Below, in pieces: positions 1 through 12,872 of a DNA stretch of 64,000 nucleotides. How positions within the stretch are numbered: the stretch's first letter is position 1; every line of letters starts with the position of its first letter. The notes under the pieces were generated by a model. The model was given only the letters and a program-made list of their open reading frames with translations, was not told the origin of the DNA and searched no databases. The position numbers and the translations under genes are program-made. The stretch covers positions 186,001 to 250,000 of the forward strand of contig NBAZ01000006.1 in assembly GCA_002794735.1 (NCBI GenBank), given 5' to 3'. The DNA comes from Pyrrhoderma lamaoense (Eukaryota; Basidiomycota; Agaricomycetes; Hymenochaetales; Hymenochaetaceae).

Positions 1-1081
1 TTGACAATTTCTTCGAGATTATTAACAATCTTTGTCGGCTGTTTCGCCGTTGGGCCAGTACCATATAGGGCGTCGGACCACCCCTTATGTAGTCGGTCAA
101 CCCATATCGCCCCCAAGCCACATGACAGAGCACCAGTAATATCAAATGGATTTCTATACATAGCATGCTTAGAAGCTTTGAAATGTGTGATTGAGAGAAT
201 TTATATGAAATTCTCACCCGCTTACGAGCCAGCAGTGGTCCGAAGTCACCTCGTTTCCGTGATTTACAGAAGATAGTAATCCTTTGTAAACAGCGGGGTC
301 GGGCTTAAAACATTTAAAGCTATCTGCGACAACTATGTCTTGGGCGAAAGTCGAGATTCCTGCGTCATGTAAAGCTCGTTCAATCATCTATATGTGGAGA
401 TTTCTCAGTTTCGGATCGCGACAAATGGAGATTATCTGAGCATATCCATCTCACAGTACGAGTTCCTTATATCATGGTAATTCAGTCGCTGTAATAGTAA
501 ATCGGGGTTAAAGTTATACCGCACCATTACTAAATATGACTATCTTCACGTTCTCAAGTCCACTCAGTTGCCGGAGAGCATTGATTACATCAGGAAAGCT
601 GCCAAATGGATCATATTTACCTCCAAGACTGAAGTCTACTCTATGGAAGCCTACCAAGGAAGAATGTTATATGACTCCATAACAGGTAAGATTTGAGCTT
701 CTGTGAATGATAGCTGGAGCTCCTTCAAAGTATGAACCAAGGAATTTCTCGTTACTACATCGAATGATTCGTATATCTCTGTTTATAGGGTATATTGGAT
801 GATATTGAAAGGTGCATCCTAAAGAAACTTTTACTCATGGAGTTCATCCTCCAGGTATACCTGATTTTAAGCGATTATTTGTTAGTTCAAACGAAGTGTA
901 GATTATGTGAAATGTATTTCAACACGGACTCCAATTGATATCTCCGCCACAACAAACTGACTTCCTTAGCTTTGTCGCTTGTTATGGAAAGGTGTTTTTC
1001 AATGTCATTTGCGATACTATCCGTGTTATACAAAGTGCCGTATACATCGAAAGCGAGTATATGAATCTGTTTTTCACTCAT
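1..1081 (-). CDS. Haloacid dehalogenase, type II-like (HAD superfamily), 3' end cut by window edge
   Basis: Six exons read on the minus strand: 930-1081, 835-860, 655-778, 520-598, 218-387 and 1-153. All phases agree across the junctions. The N-terminus has the HAD nucleophile motif DVYGTLYNT. Next come YTWRMNSM, the motif-II segment IVIFSNG, and motif III KPDPAVY with the invariant lysine. The last exon has FDITGAL and IWVDR, which form the acidic motif-IV region of 2-haloacid dehalogenases. Family members hydrolyse short 2-haloacids or related substrates in the cytosol; the substrate here cannot be read from sequence. The stop codon lies off the window, but by family length (about 240 residues) only a few residues are missing. 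It is divergent from the AT-hook gene, with about 365 bp between start codons. Confidence 0.85.
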
Positions 1082-1445
1082 CGGGTATGTTCGGAGAATG
1101 AGAAGCTATATCGATGCTTATAATTATAATAATACTGTGGTAGATGAACCGCGTCGTGACAGTTATGCATGGATTTTGTCACAGGATAAGTAACACACGT
1201 GATAGATGTTAGATCAACCACAAACCCGAGACCAGAAGCACTGGGAGAGTAGTAATAGTACTTGTCCAAGAACGTAGATTAACACGAACCACGACGGTTT
1301 CTTGCCCCTCCCGTTTTCTCTTCTCTCTAACCTGTAATCATCTTATTTTTGCCAACGTTAGCTTCTGTCTCAACATCAGACCTCGCCGGCCGCTTACTGA
1401 TAACCATCTAGCTCGTTTTCATCTCGTGTTTTTGTTATAAAAGAA

Positions 1446-2274
1446 ATGCCACCAAAGAAGGCTACTGCTACTGCTGCCACAAACTCGGATTCTGCAGCGC
1501 CTGCAGCTGCCCCTGTCGAAGCCTTACCTCTAGAGACACCTGTTATTAATGGTGCTGAGGCCTCTGCTGAAGGAGAGACCGCTGAGGGACCAAAGAAACG
1601 AGGTCGAAAGCCTGGTGTTCGTAAAGCTGAGAAGCCCTCTGTACCTGAGGGTGAGCGTCGAACGTCGCGCCGCATCGCAGAGAAAGAAAAGGCACTCCCA
1701 GCTCCAGCTCCTGTTGAGAAGAAACCCAAAGGGAAGGCTGCTACGAAGGAGAAGAAGGAAAAAACCGATGCACCCGTATCGAAGGGTAGAAAACGCAAAA
1801 CAGCAGAGACGGGTGAAGAGGAACCAACTGCGCCGGCTCAAACTGAAGTAGAGAAGAAGGACGAAGCTGCTACTAAGAAAGAAGCATCTCCTGAGGAGCC
1901 GCCTGCGAAGAAGGTAATGTTCACCATCGTGTAAAAGTATGAAAGAGAGAGAAGTCTTACAACCTATTATTAAAAGGTAAAACCTGCCTCAAAGGTCTCT
2001 GCTAAGCCTGCCTCTAAGGCATCAAACAAACCTGCTTCCAAGACGGCGAAAACAACTTCACAGAAGCCTCCTTCAACAACAAAGAAGCCGGCCTCTCGTG
2101 CTGGCTCAAAGAAGCCTGCTTCTAAAGTAAGTGTTATATCATACTTCTCTCTATTGGCAATCTCAATGATAACCTTTTCAGGTGGGTGAAGATAAAGAGA
2201 ATGTAGCCTCTACGGCTCCTGTCGACCAGACAATTGCAGAAGAGCCTGAAGCTGAGGCTGCCGCTTCTGTATGA
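1446..2274 (+). CDS. Lysine/alanine/proline-rich AT-hook nuclear protein
   Basis: Three exons (1446-1913, 1977-2126, 2182-2274) give 236 residues ending at TGA 2272. The start has a purine-rich context just upstream. Residues around 49-60 carry an AT-hook core, KKRGRKPG, and a second basic patch, KGRKRK, follows near residue 114. The middle exon is a run of KPASK-type repeats like the tails of linker-histone or HMG-like proteins. No folded domain is apparent. AT-hooks bind the minor groove of AT-rich DNA, so a chromatin or nuclear role is likely; anything more precise is inference. Composition is strongly biased (K, A, P, E), and several shadow frames are open as a result. Confidence 0.8.
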
Positions 2275-4777
2275 CAATTATGTTTTACTTCCCTTGACAT
2301 ATGTATTAACTCTCTCATCAAGACATAGGCACCCTGACGATATACTGGCTCCCTATAATGTATACCTCGGGTCGTATACTTACGGATTAACGTTGTAGTT
2401 TTCGTCAACCTTGGACTTTGATTGTGTATCGCCCATAACTTGTCATTATTGTTATGTGTGCCGATAGATTATCTGTCATTTCTTATACTTTTTTACTGCT
2501 TCTGGAATCTTGCGATGTATCACCCATGGAAGGAGTAACACGTCTTATTCTTGTTCGCTCCGTGCTTTTTCGTAGTTCTGCGTCGTTTCATCTTTTTCCA
2601 TCTCCTTATAAAGCTGGTGGTATGCTCTGTATACGTGTACTTCATACAATTTCTGTCTTCAGTACTTAGTACTTATCCCTCCTCTTCATTCTCATCATCT
2701 TTCCTCTCTACATACAGTGACACCTTTCAGTATTTCCATATAGCCATCTTGCTTTTTTTGTCCGAGTTTTGCTGTTATCCGTCTCTCTGCTAGTTGAAGC
2801 TATTTATCTTCCTCTACCCTGTTTAAACTTGTATTCCGTGGGGTATTTAAACGGAAAATAAGGGTTGTACAGCTTAATTTGATTTTTGGTTGGTTGAAGT
2901 GTTTCAAGTGTGATGTTCCTAGGTGATGATGCGCAAGAAGAGAACAAATCCCCAAGTGATGTTCGTTACCCATCAAACACCGAACTCTTCAAAAAATTGT
3001 TTATAACTACAATCATCTCTTTAAAACGGCTTCCTTTTTTCACCGATGCTATTCCATTTCCTTTCATTTTCTAAATACGAGTTCCGTAACGTGATGTATG
3101 CAATATTACACACCTACCGCCCTAGCCCAACTTGAAATTGCCATATTCACATCGTGAGTGATAACGAAAAAATGAAAACAATATGAACGAGATTTGTGGA
3201 CTTTGGGGATAAGTTCATCCAGGAACGACTCGCAAAGCTACTTAAACTCATAAGGTTGTATATTAACACTCAATAACTGATATGAAAGCTACTTTTGGTT
3301 ATAATGGAAAGAAGAAGGAAAGTAAAAAAAAGAGGGGGGTTAATTCAGAAATTAACTAATACGATATTAATATAAAATCGTATTTCATTATACTTATTCA
3401 AAACACGCGTAACCGGTTAAAGCTCCAAATATAGACAACTCAGTTACGGAAACATTGTTCTTCCACTCACCCCCGCCAGCCATCCTCTTTCTGTCGTTTT
3501 AGTCTTAACCGGACGGAATTATGGCTCCTCGCTTAAGGAGTTAACCTAAAGCAAAAACTCATCAAAATAGTCCCGGCAAAATTGTTGTACAACCGTGACC
3601 ACTCAGACCCAAAAAAGTAATCAACGGGTTGATATAAGGTACTAGCGTAACTCTTTTTGGGGTAGGAGGGTCTGATTCTTGATCTAGTCTTTATTCTATC
3701 TTAGTAGTTTGCTTTGCTAGAACTAAATAAACTAGTATCGTAGCAGTCTCTTGGACTATTATGATATTTATCAGCTCTGGACTGGCGCCGTAATAACTGC
3801 ATCTATCTATGTTATCCAGATTTATGACTGATTTCATTTGCTCATTTTGTTCCTGGATCACACAACATGTCATCAGTGACGAAAAGCTCTGCTTGGGGTG
3901 AATTACGATATATTACTATGTGATTCTACTAGGTCCCAAAGATGCGAAGTGAGATGTAAAGGAAATGGAAGAAATAAGAAAAGAATAATGCAAATAATGC
4001 TAGTAGTTGTGTAGTAATGGGTAACATCTAAGGATAGGAAAAATCGATACAATATGATTTGCTCATTAGTACTATTTTACTGTCTATTTTACTAGCTATA
4101 CTCTGATACCCATAAATATTTTGGGTTCAACACAGTGTGTTTATGATACATGCGAAGTTCTATACGTTCTATCGGAACGCTTCGCTTGTGGGAGATAACG
4201 AAAGTCAATGTCGTGATAGCAGTGAAAAATAAAAGTGAAAGAAAGACTAAAATGATAAAATGAAAATATAAATGAAGAAAACGAATAGAAAGACAGTATA
4301 CTGGGATGGGACGAGATAAACAGAGTTGATAAATACTTGTGCGTTGAGTGGTGTAATGATGCGATGATAGTGATTGATGATGATGAAAATTTATGCGAAA
4401 CCTGAAATAATATGAGTGTTAACTTGTGGCGTAGAAAATGGATCATGTAACTAGAGTAAGAAAAAAATCTTGAGAGGTCGTAACGAATGCTGCTTGATGC
4501 CTGCATGAACGGGTTGGACGATGGCACTTGGCCGGAGAGTTTAAGGATCGTGATAAAAGTTGGTAATCGCAGAAGAATACTGTATCAAACGGTTTGATCA
4601 TTAGCATGAGTGAATTCATCATATTTGAGAGAGAGAAAGGCTTACCGAAGATAAAAAAATCGGATTACACTAGTAGAAGGAGTCGCAAGGTCGGTATTAG
4701 AGATAGAGAGGTGTCTCGGTATCAAGAAAGGAAGGATATTTGAAGGGACGGGATGTAGAGTAGGTTTCGCATGTTTT
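2275..4777. other. Intergenic region between convergent genes
   Basis: No supported gene. The stretch 2540-2790 is pyrimidine-rich and follows the AT-hook stop, so it probably holds its 3' untranslated region. The stretch 4140-4530 is low-complexity; its reverse strand is open for 128 codons, mostly S, F, H and Y, with no motif. It lies just downstream of the C2H2 gene and reads like untranslated sequence. Confidence 0.5.
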
Positions 4778-6413
4778 TCAAGACCAACGTTCAGCTGGAG
4801 TAGCAGCTTTCTTACGTGGGCGCATGGGACAGCTATCATTCTCATGTCTGAGCACGGCATCTTCACGAGAGAACGCCTTCCTGCAGAATGAACACCGGTT
4901 TGCGTCAGTGTCACCTTCACGATGAACACTAGAGACGTGTCTTTCCATGTCTGTGACTCGTGTAAAGGTCGCACCACATCCTGGACGAATGCAAGAATGC
5001 CTTCTCTTACATTTTCTCTTGTTGCTAGCAGCAGACATGGAGACCGCTCGGCGTCCAGCCAAACCAGGCTTGCGACCCCGACGAGGAGCATCATCACATG
5101 ATGCGGATGATCCTGATTCAGAATCACTCTCCGAAAGCGTGAAAGCCGCATTTCCTCCCGCCTTTCGACGCTTTACGATTCGTCCGCTCTGGTCCCTCAT
5201 TGGATGGTCACCGATATATTCATCATCTCCGTCACTCTCACCGCCAAATGCCTCCGAGTAGTTCACACGGCTTGTCTTTCTGCGAGTGCTCCGCGAATGC
5301 AATGGTCCCTCAGATGGGAATCCAGCAGACGTCGGGAATGAAAACATATCCGCTGAGCTGCCCCCAGTGAGGGCCGGGGCTGATCCCGAGCGAGGTGGAG
5401 GTGGGATGTGTATCGCATCTGTGTAAGATGATGGTGGTGAAGACCGGTTACTTTGCGCTGGTATATTTTGAATTGGGCCTACGGGTCCCCGAAAGGAGCA
5501 AAGGGAACGGAATGAGCTTGTGCAGTGACTGGACCCTGGTCCGATGCTGCCGGGATGTCTGCAAAGTCGAGCGCCAGAGCATTGGAAATATTCAGATGTG
5601 AAGGCTCAATCGTTGATGATCCAGGATGAACGCCAGGGGGTAAGAGAGAATATGAGTGCATCATTCCACTGTCGTGAATTATGCTTGGATCCACTTGTTC
5701 AAATGGTTCGTAAGGTAGTAGGATAGGACTACGCAAACTACTTCCCGTTTGTGTAGGTGGAGAATTAAGTGAGAGCCCACCGAAGGCAGTACTTGTCTCA
5801 TCGCCGGGGCCAAAATTCAATGTACTGGGAAAGCCATTTCCTAGTCCTCCACTAAGATCTAGCTCATCGAGGAAGGGTATATCTGGACTTGGTTGGAGGC
5901 CTGGGCATGTTTCCCACGGGGAACACGTAGCCGAAGTACCGAATAATGCGGGGGATCCCGTAGCAGAAGACGATGTTAATGATAAAGAGCTTGAAGCAGG
6001 AGAGTCTACGAATGTATCTGAAAGTGATCGAAGTATGCTAGGGCGCCAGGGTGAAGGAGATGCCTATCCAATAGTACATAAGTACTCATTGTAAGAGAAT
6101 ATCAATTTGATACGTGCCTGTCTTTGCGTGAATGAGTTACTATCCCAGTAGCTGAAAGGGAATTGTCCTCCTGGGGGTCCCTGTAGAAGCTCTTGCCATT
6201 CTGTGTTATGTTTTAAAGGCGATGGAGTGTGAGGAAACTGGCCCTGTCCAGATGGGGTCGAATTGTTGGATTTATTACTCGTATCATGACTACTCGAAGG
6301 GCTTCGACGATATCAGGCTAAAAGTTAAAATATAGCTAGAAGAAGCGTTACCTGCTAAAATGCGAGAACGAGAAGCTGTCTATCGGGCTGATAAGTGTTG
6401 GATACGAATCCAT
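4778..6413 (-). CDS. C2H2 zinc-finger transcription factor (frame interrupted at ~5484)
   Basis: Start ATG at 6413. Exon 1 (6352-6413) joins exon 2 (about 6118-6301), then 4778-6063. The N-terminal three quarters is S/P/T/N-rich and probably disordered. An acidic stretch and an RRGRKPG basic motif precede two C-terminal fingers: one C-x4-C-x12-H-x4-H and one C-x2-C-x12-H-x4-C, the latter with a final Cys instead of His. At about 5484 the upstream frame hits a stop after FAPFGDP while the next frame is open and similar in composition. One missing C in a C-run restores a ~510-residue protein. A 56-nt intron with a weak GTCCAG donor (5479-5534) is the alternative. Intron 2 appears to use a GC donor. 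It acts presumably in the nucleus on DNA; targets are unknown. Confidence 0.75.
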
Positions 6414-7128
6414 CTCCGTAGAGTAATGAGAGACGAGAAACAAAAAGTCAAAGAGTTTGTTGAAGAGCAAAGCAAAGGAAGCACAATAATTAATAGTGTG
6501 GATTGAAGCAAAATAATAAATATAGGTGAAATAAAACAAAATGAAAGAGCTAGTGAGGGATAGTTAAGTGGGTGAAGGACTAGGACTCGATGCGATCTAC
6601 GAGTCTTTAAGGAATTGCGCCAAGAGGGAATTACGTTCATTATCAACAGACACCAACATTTCCATATTTGGTCGACCCGACGGTGCTGTGCGGAGCAAGC
6701 ACGGCTTAGCTGGAAGGGTGATATAGGACTGGGTGACCGAGGATACTCACATTCCCATATGGAACAAGGGCGCAAGAGCTTATGGGAGACGCGTTTCGGC
6801 GCTATGGACCTGTGGGTCTATCTACTCGTTGCAACACGCGACGAAACTAAGCGCTCAAGTACATCCGGCTGTTTACGGTCTCTTGTTGAAAAATAAAAAT
6901 ATGGTTAATTCCCACTAGCTCTTGCTTTTATAAAAGTACAATGGACGGGTACCCCAAGCTGCAAAATCATACTATGGCGAGTGATCCACTTAGAGAAAAA
7001 AGTTTATATCCGAGATTATCAAGTGTATAACAGCATGTCACAGGGGTTGCATAGCTAGGTTCTTCAGAAAGATACCCCTGCTTTCAATGGTGTAGTGTGC
7101 ATTGAGTGAGCAAGTGCATTTACTTCGT

Positions 7129-7629
7129 TTAATTTTTTTCATCATCGGCTCCGGGTAGACGACTATACTCGACGTTCATTGAATTGATGTAAGATTTCAC
7201 GGTTGAACTTCCAAAGTCGCTTATCAGTCTGACACTAGGTGTTGTATGTAATATTAAGCTCTTGAAGAGGAGGTGAAGCATCCGACGGTATTGTACCTCA
7301 AAGAAAAGTGATTCCGCGATGAGGAAGGACGCTGGAGGTAAGTAACTGTCACACCGCTGTTCCCCGGCCACAACTTGCTTCCGCGTGACACCAAAAGGAG
7401 TTAGTCGTTTTGAAATAGGCGTCGTACTCTTAATCATCATCTTGTCCTGACCTTCGAACTTGCCTGGAAATTGATTCCAATCCGTAGGTAGCAGGTGTAC
7501 CGTTTTCGGACAGTTTCTCGAGTCAATAACTTCTTTGAAGATACTAGGTAATGATCCATCAAATCCATTATTTTTATTCCCAATCTGTGTATTGACAGAA
7601 CAAAAGTTGTGATGGGCGCAAAACAACAT
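7129..7629 (-). CDS. Hypothetical ORF, possibly the last exon of an unrecognised gene
   Basis: A 166-codon open frame in otherwise stop-rich AT sequence, with normal amino-acid diversity and no low complexity. I recognise no family. A second minus-strand frame (7745-8029) lies just upstream and could be an earlier exon, since it has a GTATAC donor-like site near 7800. The link is not proven. No signal peptide or membrane segment is obvious. It could equally be a chance ORF or a decayed gene. Confidence 0.2.
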   Translation of the reverse strand: MLFCAHHNFCSVNTQIGNKNNGFDGSLPSIFKEVIDSRNCPKTVHLLPTDWNQFPGKFEGQDKMMIKSTTPISKRLTPFGVTRKQVVAGEQRCDSYLPPASFLIAESLFFEVQYRRMLHLLFKSLILHTTPSVRLISDFGSSTVKSYINSMNVEYSRLPGADDEKN

Positions 7630-9156
7630 GATATTGTTATGTGGATGCTATATTAAAACCGGACCATCGTATGCTGATTCACCGCAGGCATCATAAGCCA
7701 CAGATCAGCTCATGCATATTTTTATCCATAAACTGTGTAGCTGATTATTGATCCTTCCTTTCATTTAGTATGACTCTGACATGTACACACTGTATACGTA
7801 TACCTTTCATACATAGTATATCATTGTCAAAAATAGATCTAAACGAGTGCTGTGTAAGTGGAGTCCCGAAAAAAGTAATTGGTACCTTTGACTGCTGTGT
7901 TTGAGACCCATCGTCACCACAAAACGTTTCATAGGTTGTGAAAGCCCTCCGATTATGAATACACAAGTCCGCCGATAATTTTTTAGCGTATAACCCCATT
8001 TTTCTTTTCGCACTCATGTAAGTCACCACTAATATAGAGTTTGTAATATTGTTCTGAAGGTCATCCTTGGCCCACCATCATTGGTTTGTACTGTTTTAGC
8101 TTCTCATAATGTCATTCCCTTTCGGTGCCTGTCAGAAAATTATGTTATGAAACTATTCTTGCTCGGGCGCCTGAGAACATATTTCGCTACCCTTAGACCC
8201 CTTACAATCATCAAAAGTCTTGGAGCCTAATGCATCACTCACTATTAGCGGTTTGGATGAAAGAGACGTGATCTTTTCTGAAGTACTCACCTAGGTCAGT
8301 CTCGCCAATCACTGTCAGATATCACAACATCATAATTGTGATTTTTATAAATAAGTATATGCTACTTTTTCGATGCAAAGGCACATTCAATTCTTGCATC
8401 CGAATAGTGCGCAATTTTCTTTTACTTACACTAAGTCGTTTTCAATGCCTAAATGATGAAAAGGCTCTATCTTCATGTGGAAGTCAAGTTTAGCTGTGTC
8501 ATTTCTCAGGAGAGTCTGTTTGCTGAAGTCACGGAGGTTTTGGTTCGCATTTAAGATAAATTATTTTCCAGCCGGTCAAAACGGAGAATTTATTAATTTC
8601 AGATATTGATGAGTACATTTCCTACCTCATAACACCCAAGCTAAACTTCTAGTCATCTGAAGTAAAAGGGACGTATGCACTTTTCCATCCTCCAAGAAGC
8701 GTTGTCATGAAAATGTGGAATTGAAATTGTGAGAAAAATGAAACCGTAGTTTGACAAATCTCTCACACGAGCATCATTAAAAACGCATATACTCTTCTTA
8801 TAGGCTGCTACTGCGTAGTCATGTATATTGAATAGAAATACCGGAGTATGTAACGAAGGTGGAATGAGTGCATTGTAACCACCATTGTTCTCTTGAGGCT
8901 TAAAAGTCTTACTGAGCTTTTTTCTCCGCAGCGATTTGAAGCGTGATCCCTATCGGCCGTTGCCTCAATAATCCAGAATCCGTAATTGCGTATTCCGTAT
9001 TGTACTGATGTCCGAATTCTAGATATTTTCTTTTATAATGGCCATATGCAGTCAAAATCGGCTATGGATCCAACAGAGACGAACGACGCAGGGTTCCTAT
9101 GACAACAGTTGATTCAGTTGATATCAAGTTGAAAGTAGTCTAGGATACTGTAAGCT

Positions 9157-9489
9157 TTAGTATACGATTCTTTTGCGGATTCCAGATATCACCAGGACCA
9201 AAAGTGATCCTATAGTAGGGCAATCTTGTTTATTACGAGTGACTACAATGAAGTGAGGTGTGTTACTTACATCGGTGCTCTCTGACCTACTCTGGTTGCG
9301 CAGTATCAGCATTTCCTTGATATTGGATATCTCATTAAAGCTAGGAAAGGGAGAGAGTTTATCCTTGGCATTACAAGGGTCACGGGAATTATTAAATAGG
9401 GTTCTGGTATGTATAACATAGTAAGCCTGAATTATGATGGCTAAAACAAGCTGGGAAATAGTATAATTGGAGATCAAAATCGGGCACAA
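9157..9489 (-). CDS. Hypothetical ORF with hydrophobic segments
   Basis: A 110-codon frame beginning with a hydrophobic stretch rich in I, L and V, with another short hydrophobic stretch near the C-terminus. A GTAAGT donor (about 9270) and a TATAG acceptor (about 9213) lie inside it, so the real product, if any, is probably spliced. It might be the C-terminal part of a small fungal membrane protein. No upstream exons were found. Divergent to RPL38. Confidence 0.15.
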   Translation of the reverse strand: MCPILISNYTISQLVLAIIIQAYYVIHTRTLFNNSRDPCNAKDKLSPFPSFNEISNIKEMLILRNQSRSESTDVSNTPHFIVVTRNKQDCPTIGSLLVLVISGIRKRIVY

Positions 9490-9843
9490 AATAAGTTAAG
9501 GAAATTAACCCGGGGTACATTTAGCGTCACACGGCAGGTCACAAGAAGAGTTGTTCAGGGCTTATGATGATCTTCAAATCATCGATATACTCAGAGTGAC
9601 CTCCGACACAATTGTACTAGTGGGGAAGAAAGTAAAAGACAGATGAGATTTTAACGTGAAGGCTATATCAGGGTCTAAGTGTAACGCGAACTATTAATAT
9701 TTTGATGAAAGGGATCGGGGAAGAAGTCGCTTCCAAAAAGGTTGGTGCTGTACAGCTTCCTTTCACGTGACAAGGGACAATAGTGCATACTTTTGGCCAC
9801 TAGCAGAAAATAGTGTAACAAGGTCAAGCACCCAGTAAGCAGC

Positions 9844-10306
9844 ATGGTAAGCCCATAAATTGTTTAGAAATACGGACAAACACAGTCTCATGATTTACGG
9901 ATGCCTTATCTCTTAGCCTCGTCAAATTACTGAAATCAAGCAATTCATTGAATTCGCCCGGAGGAAGGATGCTCGTGGTACGTTCTCCATTTAATCGCAA
10001 ACCTGGTCATGAAATGTTTCTGATTATCACAAACATTGTATCACTTGAATTTCGGACTTTGGTGTATCATGTAGCTGTACGTATAAAGAGGTCAAAAGTA
10101 AAGGGCAAGATACAAACAAAATTCAAGCTTCGATGCTCGCGTCCTTTATACACTCTTGTGCTCACGGACGGTGAGAAGGCTGATAAGCTCAAGCAGAGCT
10201 TACCCCCTGGTTAGTCGTCATCAATTATTGATTCTAAGGCATCAGCTTACCTTGTTCTACTTCAGGTCTTAGTGTAGAAGAAATCTCTGGACCAAAGAGG
10301 AAATGA
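9844..10306 (+). CDS. RPL38: 60S ribosomal protein L38 (eL38)
   Basis: Four exons: 9844-9846 (the ATG alone), 9917-9977, 10075-10209 and 10266-10306, giving 79 residues. The protein reads [20 protein letters not shown] at the start, then [14 protein letters not shown] and KLKQSLPPG. These match the conserved body of eL38 over its whole length; family members are about 70-80 residues. It is a structural protein of the cytosolic 60S subunit. Exon 1 contributes only the initiator codon, followed by a GTAAGC donor, an arrangement common in fungal ribosomal protein genes. The C-terminus (PKRK) is a few residues longer than in animals. Confidence 0.95.
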
Positions 10307-12872
10307 TTGATATCACTTCTTCGTCGTCCCTTTACTTGTTCTATTATTGTTTTTCTAGTTTATGCCTCTCAACCAATTTAAAATCACGGGTTGCATGCTT
10401 GGGGAAAAAATAAATGCCGACATAATTAAATTGCCCGAGAGGGCTGTACTCTCATACCAATGGTGTGAAAGCGATACGTGGATTCATAGCTGTTAATCTC
10501 GGTGACTAATAATGAGGATTGCGCCTATATGAGCTCCTTTTCCTGTTCTCTATTTGATGCTTGGAGTTGAGATAACTTTCAAGGGTGGCACAGAATACCT
10601 TATATCCTGTCTTCGGGTCTTATATGTGGAACGAAAGCTCATCAAGATCGTTCATCATATCACTTCAAACTGGCATACCTTGGTGATTCAATGCTGAGAT
10701 CAATCCACACTTCGAGAGAAACAGAAGCATAGCCTCATAATAAATCTAGGTCGATGAATATGGATAAGATGCCATCCTTTACAATGATTACTGTATTTTT
10801 ATCCATCCTGTCCAGTGAAGTTTTAAGTGAAATATTATCGGAGTAAGATACCACATAGAACTGAACGCTTGCTCCTTATCCGTTAGTATAGTTTCCTTTA
10901 TCACATGTATTGTTAGCACTTGGTCTCATATCTGTGTTGGTACCAGATTTTCAAAAGATTAGATTCTTGCGCTTGAACGAAGCACAGTACAGTTGAAATT
11001 TCCCACTAACTAAAACAGAGTGCTATGAAGGCTTCACTTGTGATGATGATGTTGCTAATGAATCCCAAATATGAAGCATATGAAATCTGTTGGCCTTATG
11101 TAGGAAGTACTGTGACTCGAGGGTATGATACTTGGATCGGTAATTGCCGACCGTAGCCGCTGCACAGAAGACCGTATATAATACGGAGGAATGGTATACA
11201 AAGAACTTTCTCCTTTCAATTAATCCTTATGTCCAAAGGCATGGAATCCTTGTTGCAAACAGTGATTCACTTCTGTGTTGCCTACGAAGAATTCTCCGAC
11301 CAAGAAGAAACATGTTTGTGCTTTCGATGTTCTTCATTATGTCTCTAAACTACTTCATCAATTCATATATCCTTGCACCATTAAACAGGAGAATGGACAA
11401 GAGTATCTAGGATTCTTGTTCTAAATCTCGTCAAGCTCAGGGAATCAATCCACTGTCATGAACGGCCTATGAGTACTCGCATTATATTGTTGGCCGTTGT
11501 AGTCGTGTTTCTATACCATAGTGTTATTGTAGTAGTGTATTTACCGTATGTTACCCTTCCGTACATCATTCGTGGCCACTGAAAAAGTTCCCGAACCAAC
11601 CATAGCAGTGACAAAATCTTATTTCCTCTCATACTCTTTGTGTTAATCCTCATTTCTATATAAAAATATATCAGTAGTTGTCAACGATGCATAGGCATTA
11701 TATGCTACAAGCGGCTCTCAAACGTTGGGTTTCAGTAGAAACACTACCACTGGAAAAGGTCGATGTCTATCTTAAATTGAAATTTCTTACAAATAATATA
11801 TCCATCATGTGTCTGGTGCTGGTTTTGTTATAGTCATGCATTACTGATGAAGTACGAATGTAGGATCTCTAAAACGATGCATGTGCCATTGTACGATCTG
11901 GTCAATGATCTCTGAGTTCGAGTTACATATATATTCTTTAGGGTCTATCTATTAAATTTATGCTTGCATCGTGGCTATGCACTTCTAGAGAGCAAGGCAA
12001 GACTTGCAAAATTTGATGAAGAATCTAGCTGAGGGTCCATCTAGCTTAGATAATTTATATAGGAGGCATCACGATGTACTTCATCTTGAAACTTGTATGA
12101 GCTACATGGATGTCTCAGAAAGATATGAGCAATCCTTATGATTCGATGAGAAAAATTATGTTTTTTACACCTCATGAAGGACTAGGAACGGGGATGAAGT
12201 TTTGCCCGAAAAAGCAGTGTCATGAGGTGACAAAATCAGATGTTGGGTGGTAAACTGATACGTGGTCGTGGTTGGGAACAGTTATAAGAGTAGTAAAGCA
12301 GAACGCCTTTACTATCCCTCTCCCCGATGGGTCCAACATTATTCCGAAGAGGAAGAAGATCTCAAATACGAACTTTTGCTATAAGATAGATCAATGAACT
12401 AGGAGTAGATTTTTCCTTCCAAGAGTTTCAATTTCCACAGTCTCCGCGCTCAAAGAAGATCAAAAGTTCCACAAAACTTCATAGTGGCATAAGCCAATGA
12501 AACTGACATATTCTCATGTAACGGGTGAGTGATCCGAAAGGAAATTCAACTCACGAGATATGATCCCGGATCTAGGTGATTAATTTCAATAAAGAATCGG
12601 ACGTGAGCGACGCTCTCCAAAAGACTGCGGAGATTGGACTTGATCCGGATTTTCAAAAAGATTGCATTTTGTACCTGAACATACCTACAGTTATTTATGT
12701 CCATATGTGCGATACACTGGTCCCCCTCTCTATCCATTACACATAGTACGAGCTTAAAATGATTATATAGAGAAACAGAAAGAGCGGAATAGTTGTACAT
12801 GTGCATAGATACTTAGAGTCCTGAATGTTTTATTAAAGAATTCTATCTTATGTATCTCCCAAAGTCCATCTT
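10307..12872. other. Intergenic region, no gene supported
   Basis: AT-rich sequence with only short ORFs (under 90 codons) that carry no motif and no convincing splice partners. It lies between the end of RPL38 and the 3' end of the convergent aspartic protease gene. I see no repeats worth naming. Confidence 0.5.

Larger units (their letters stand above)
6414..9843. other. Long gene-poor region upstream of the C2H2 gene and RPL38
   Basis: AT-rich. No domain or motif is recognised on either strand. Three minus-strand ORFs (7129-7629, 7745-8029 and 9157-9489) are the only long ones. The first is listed separately as a weak candidate. No tandem repeat or transposon terminal structure was noticed. 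Confidence 0.4.

Noticed and set aside
4141..4527. 128-codon minus-strand ORF rich in S, F, H and Y
   Set aside because: Low-complexity sequence downstream of the C2H2 gene; no motif, best read as untranslated sequence.
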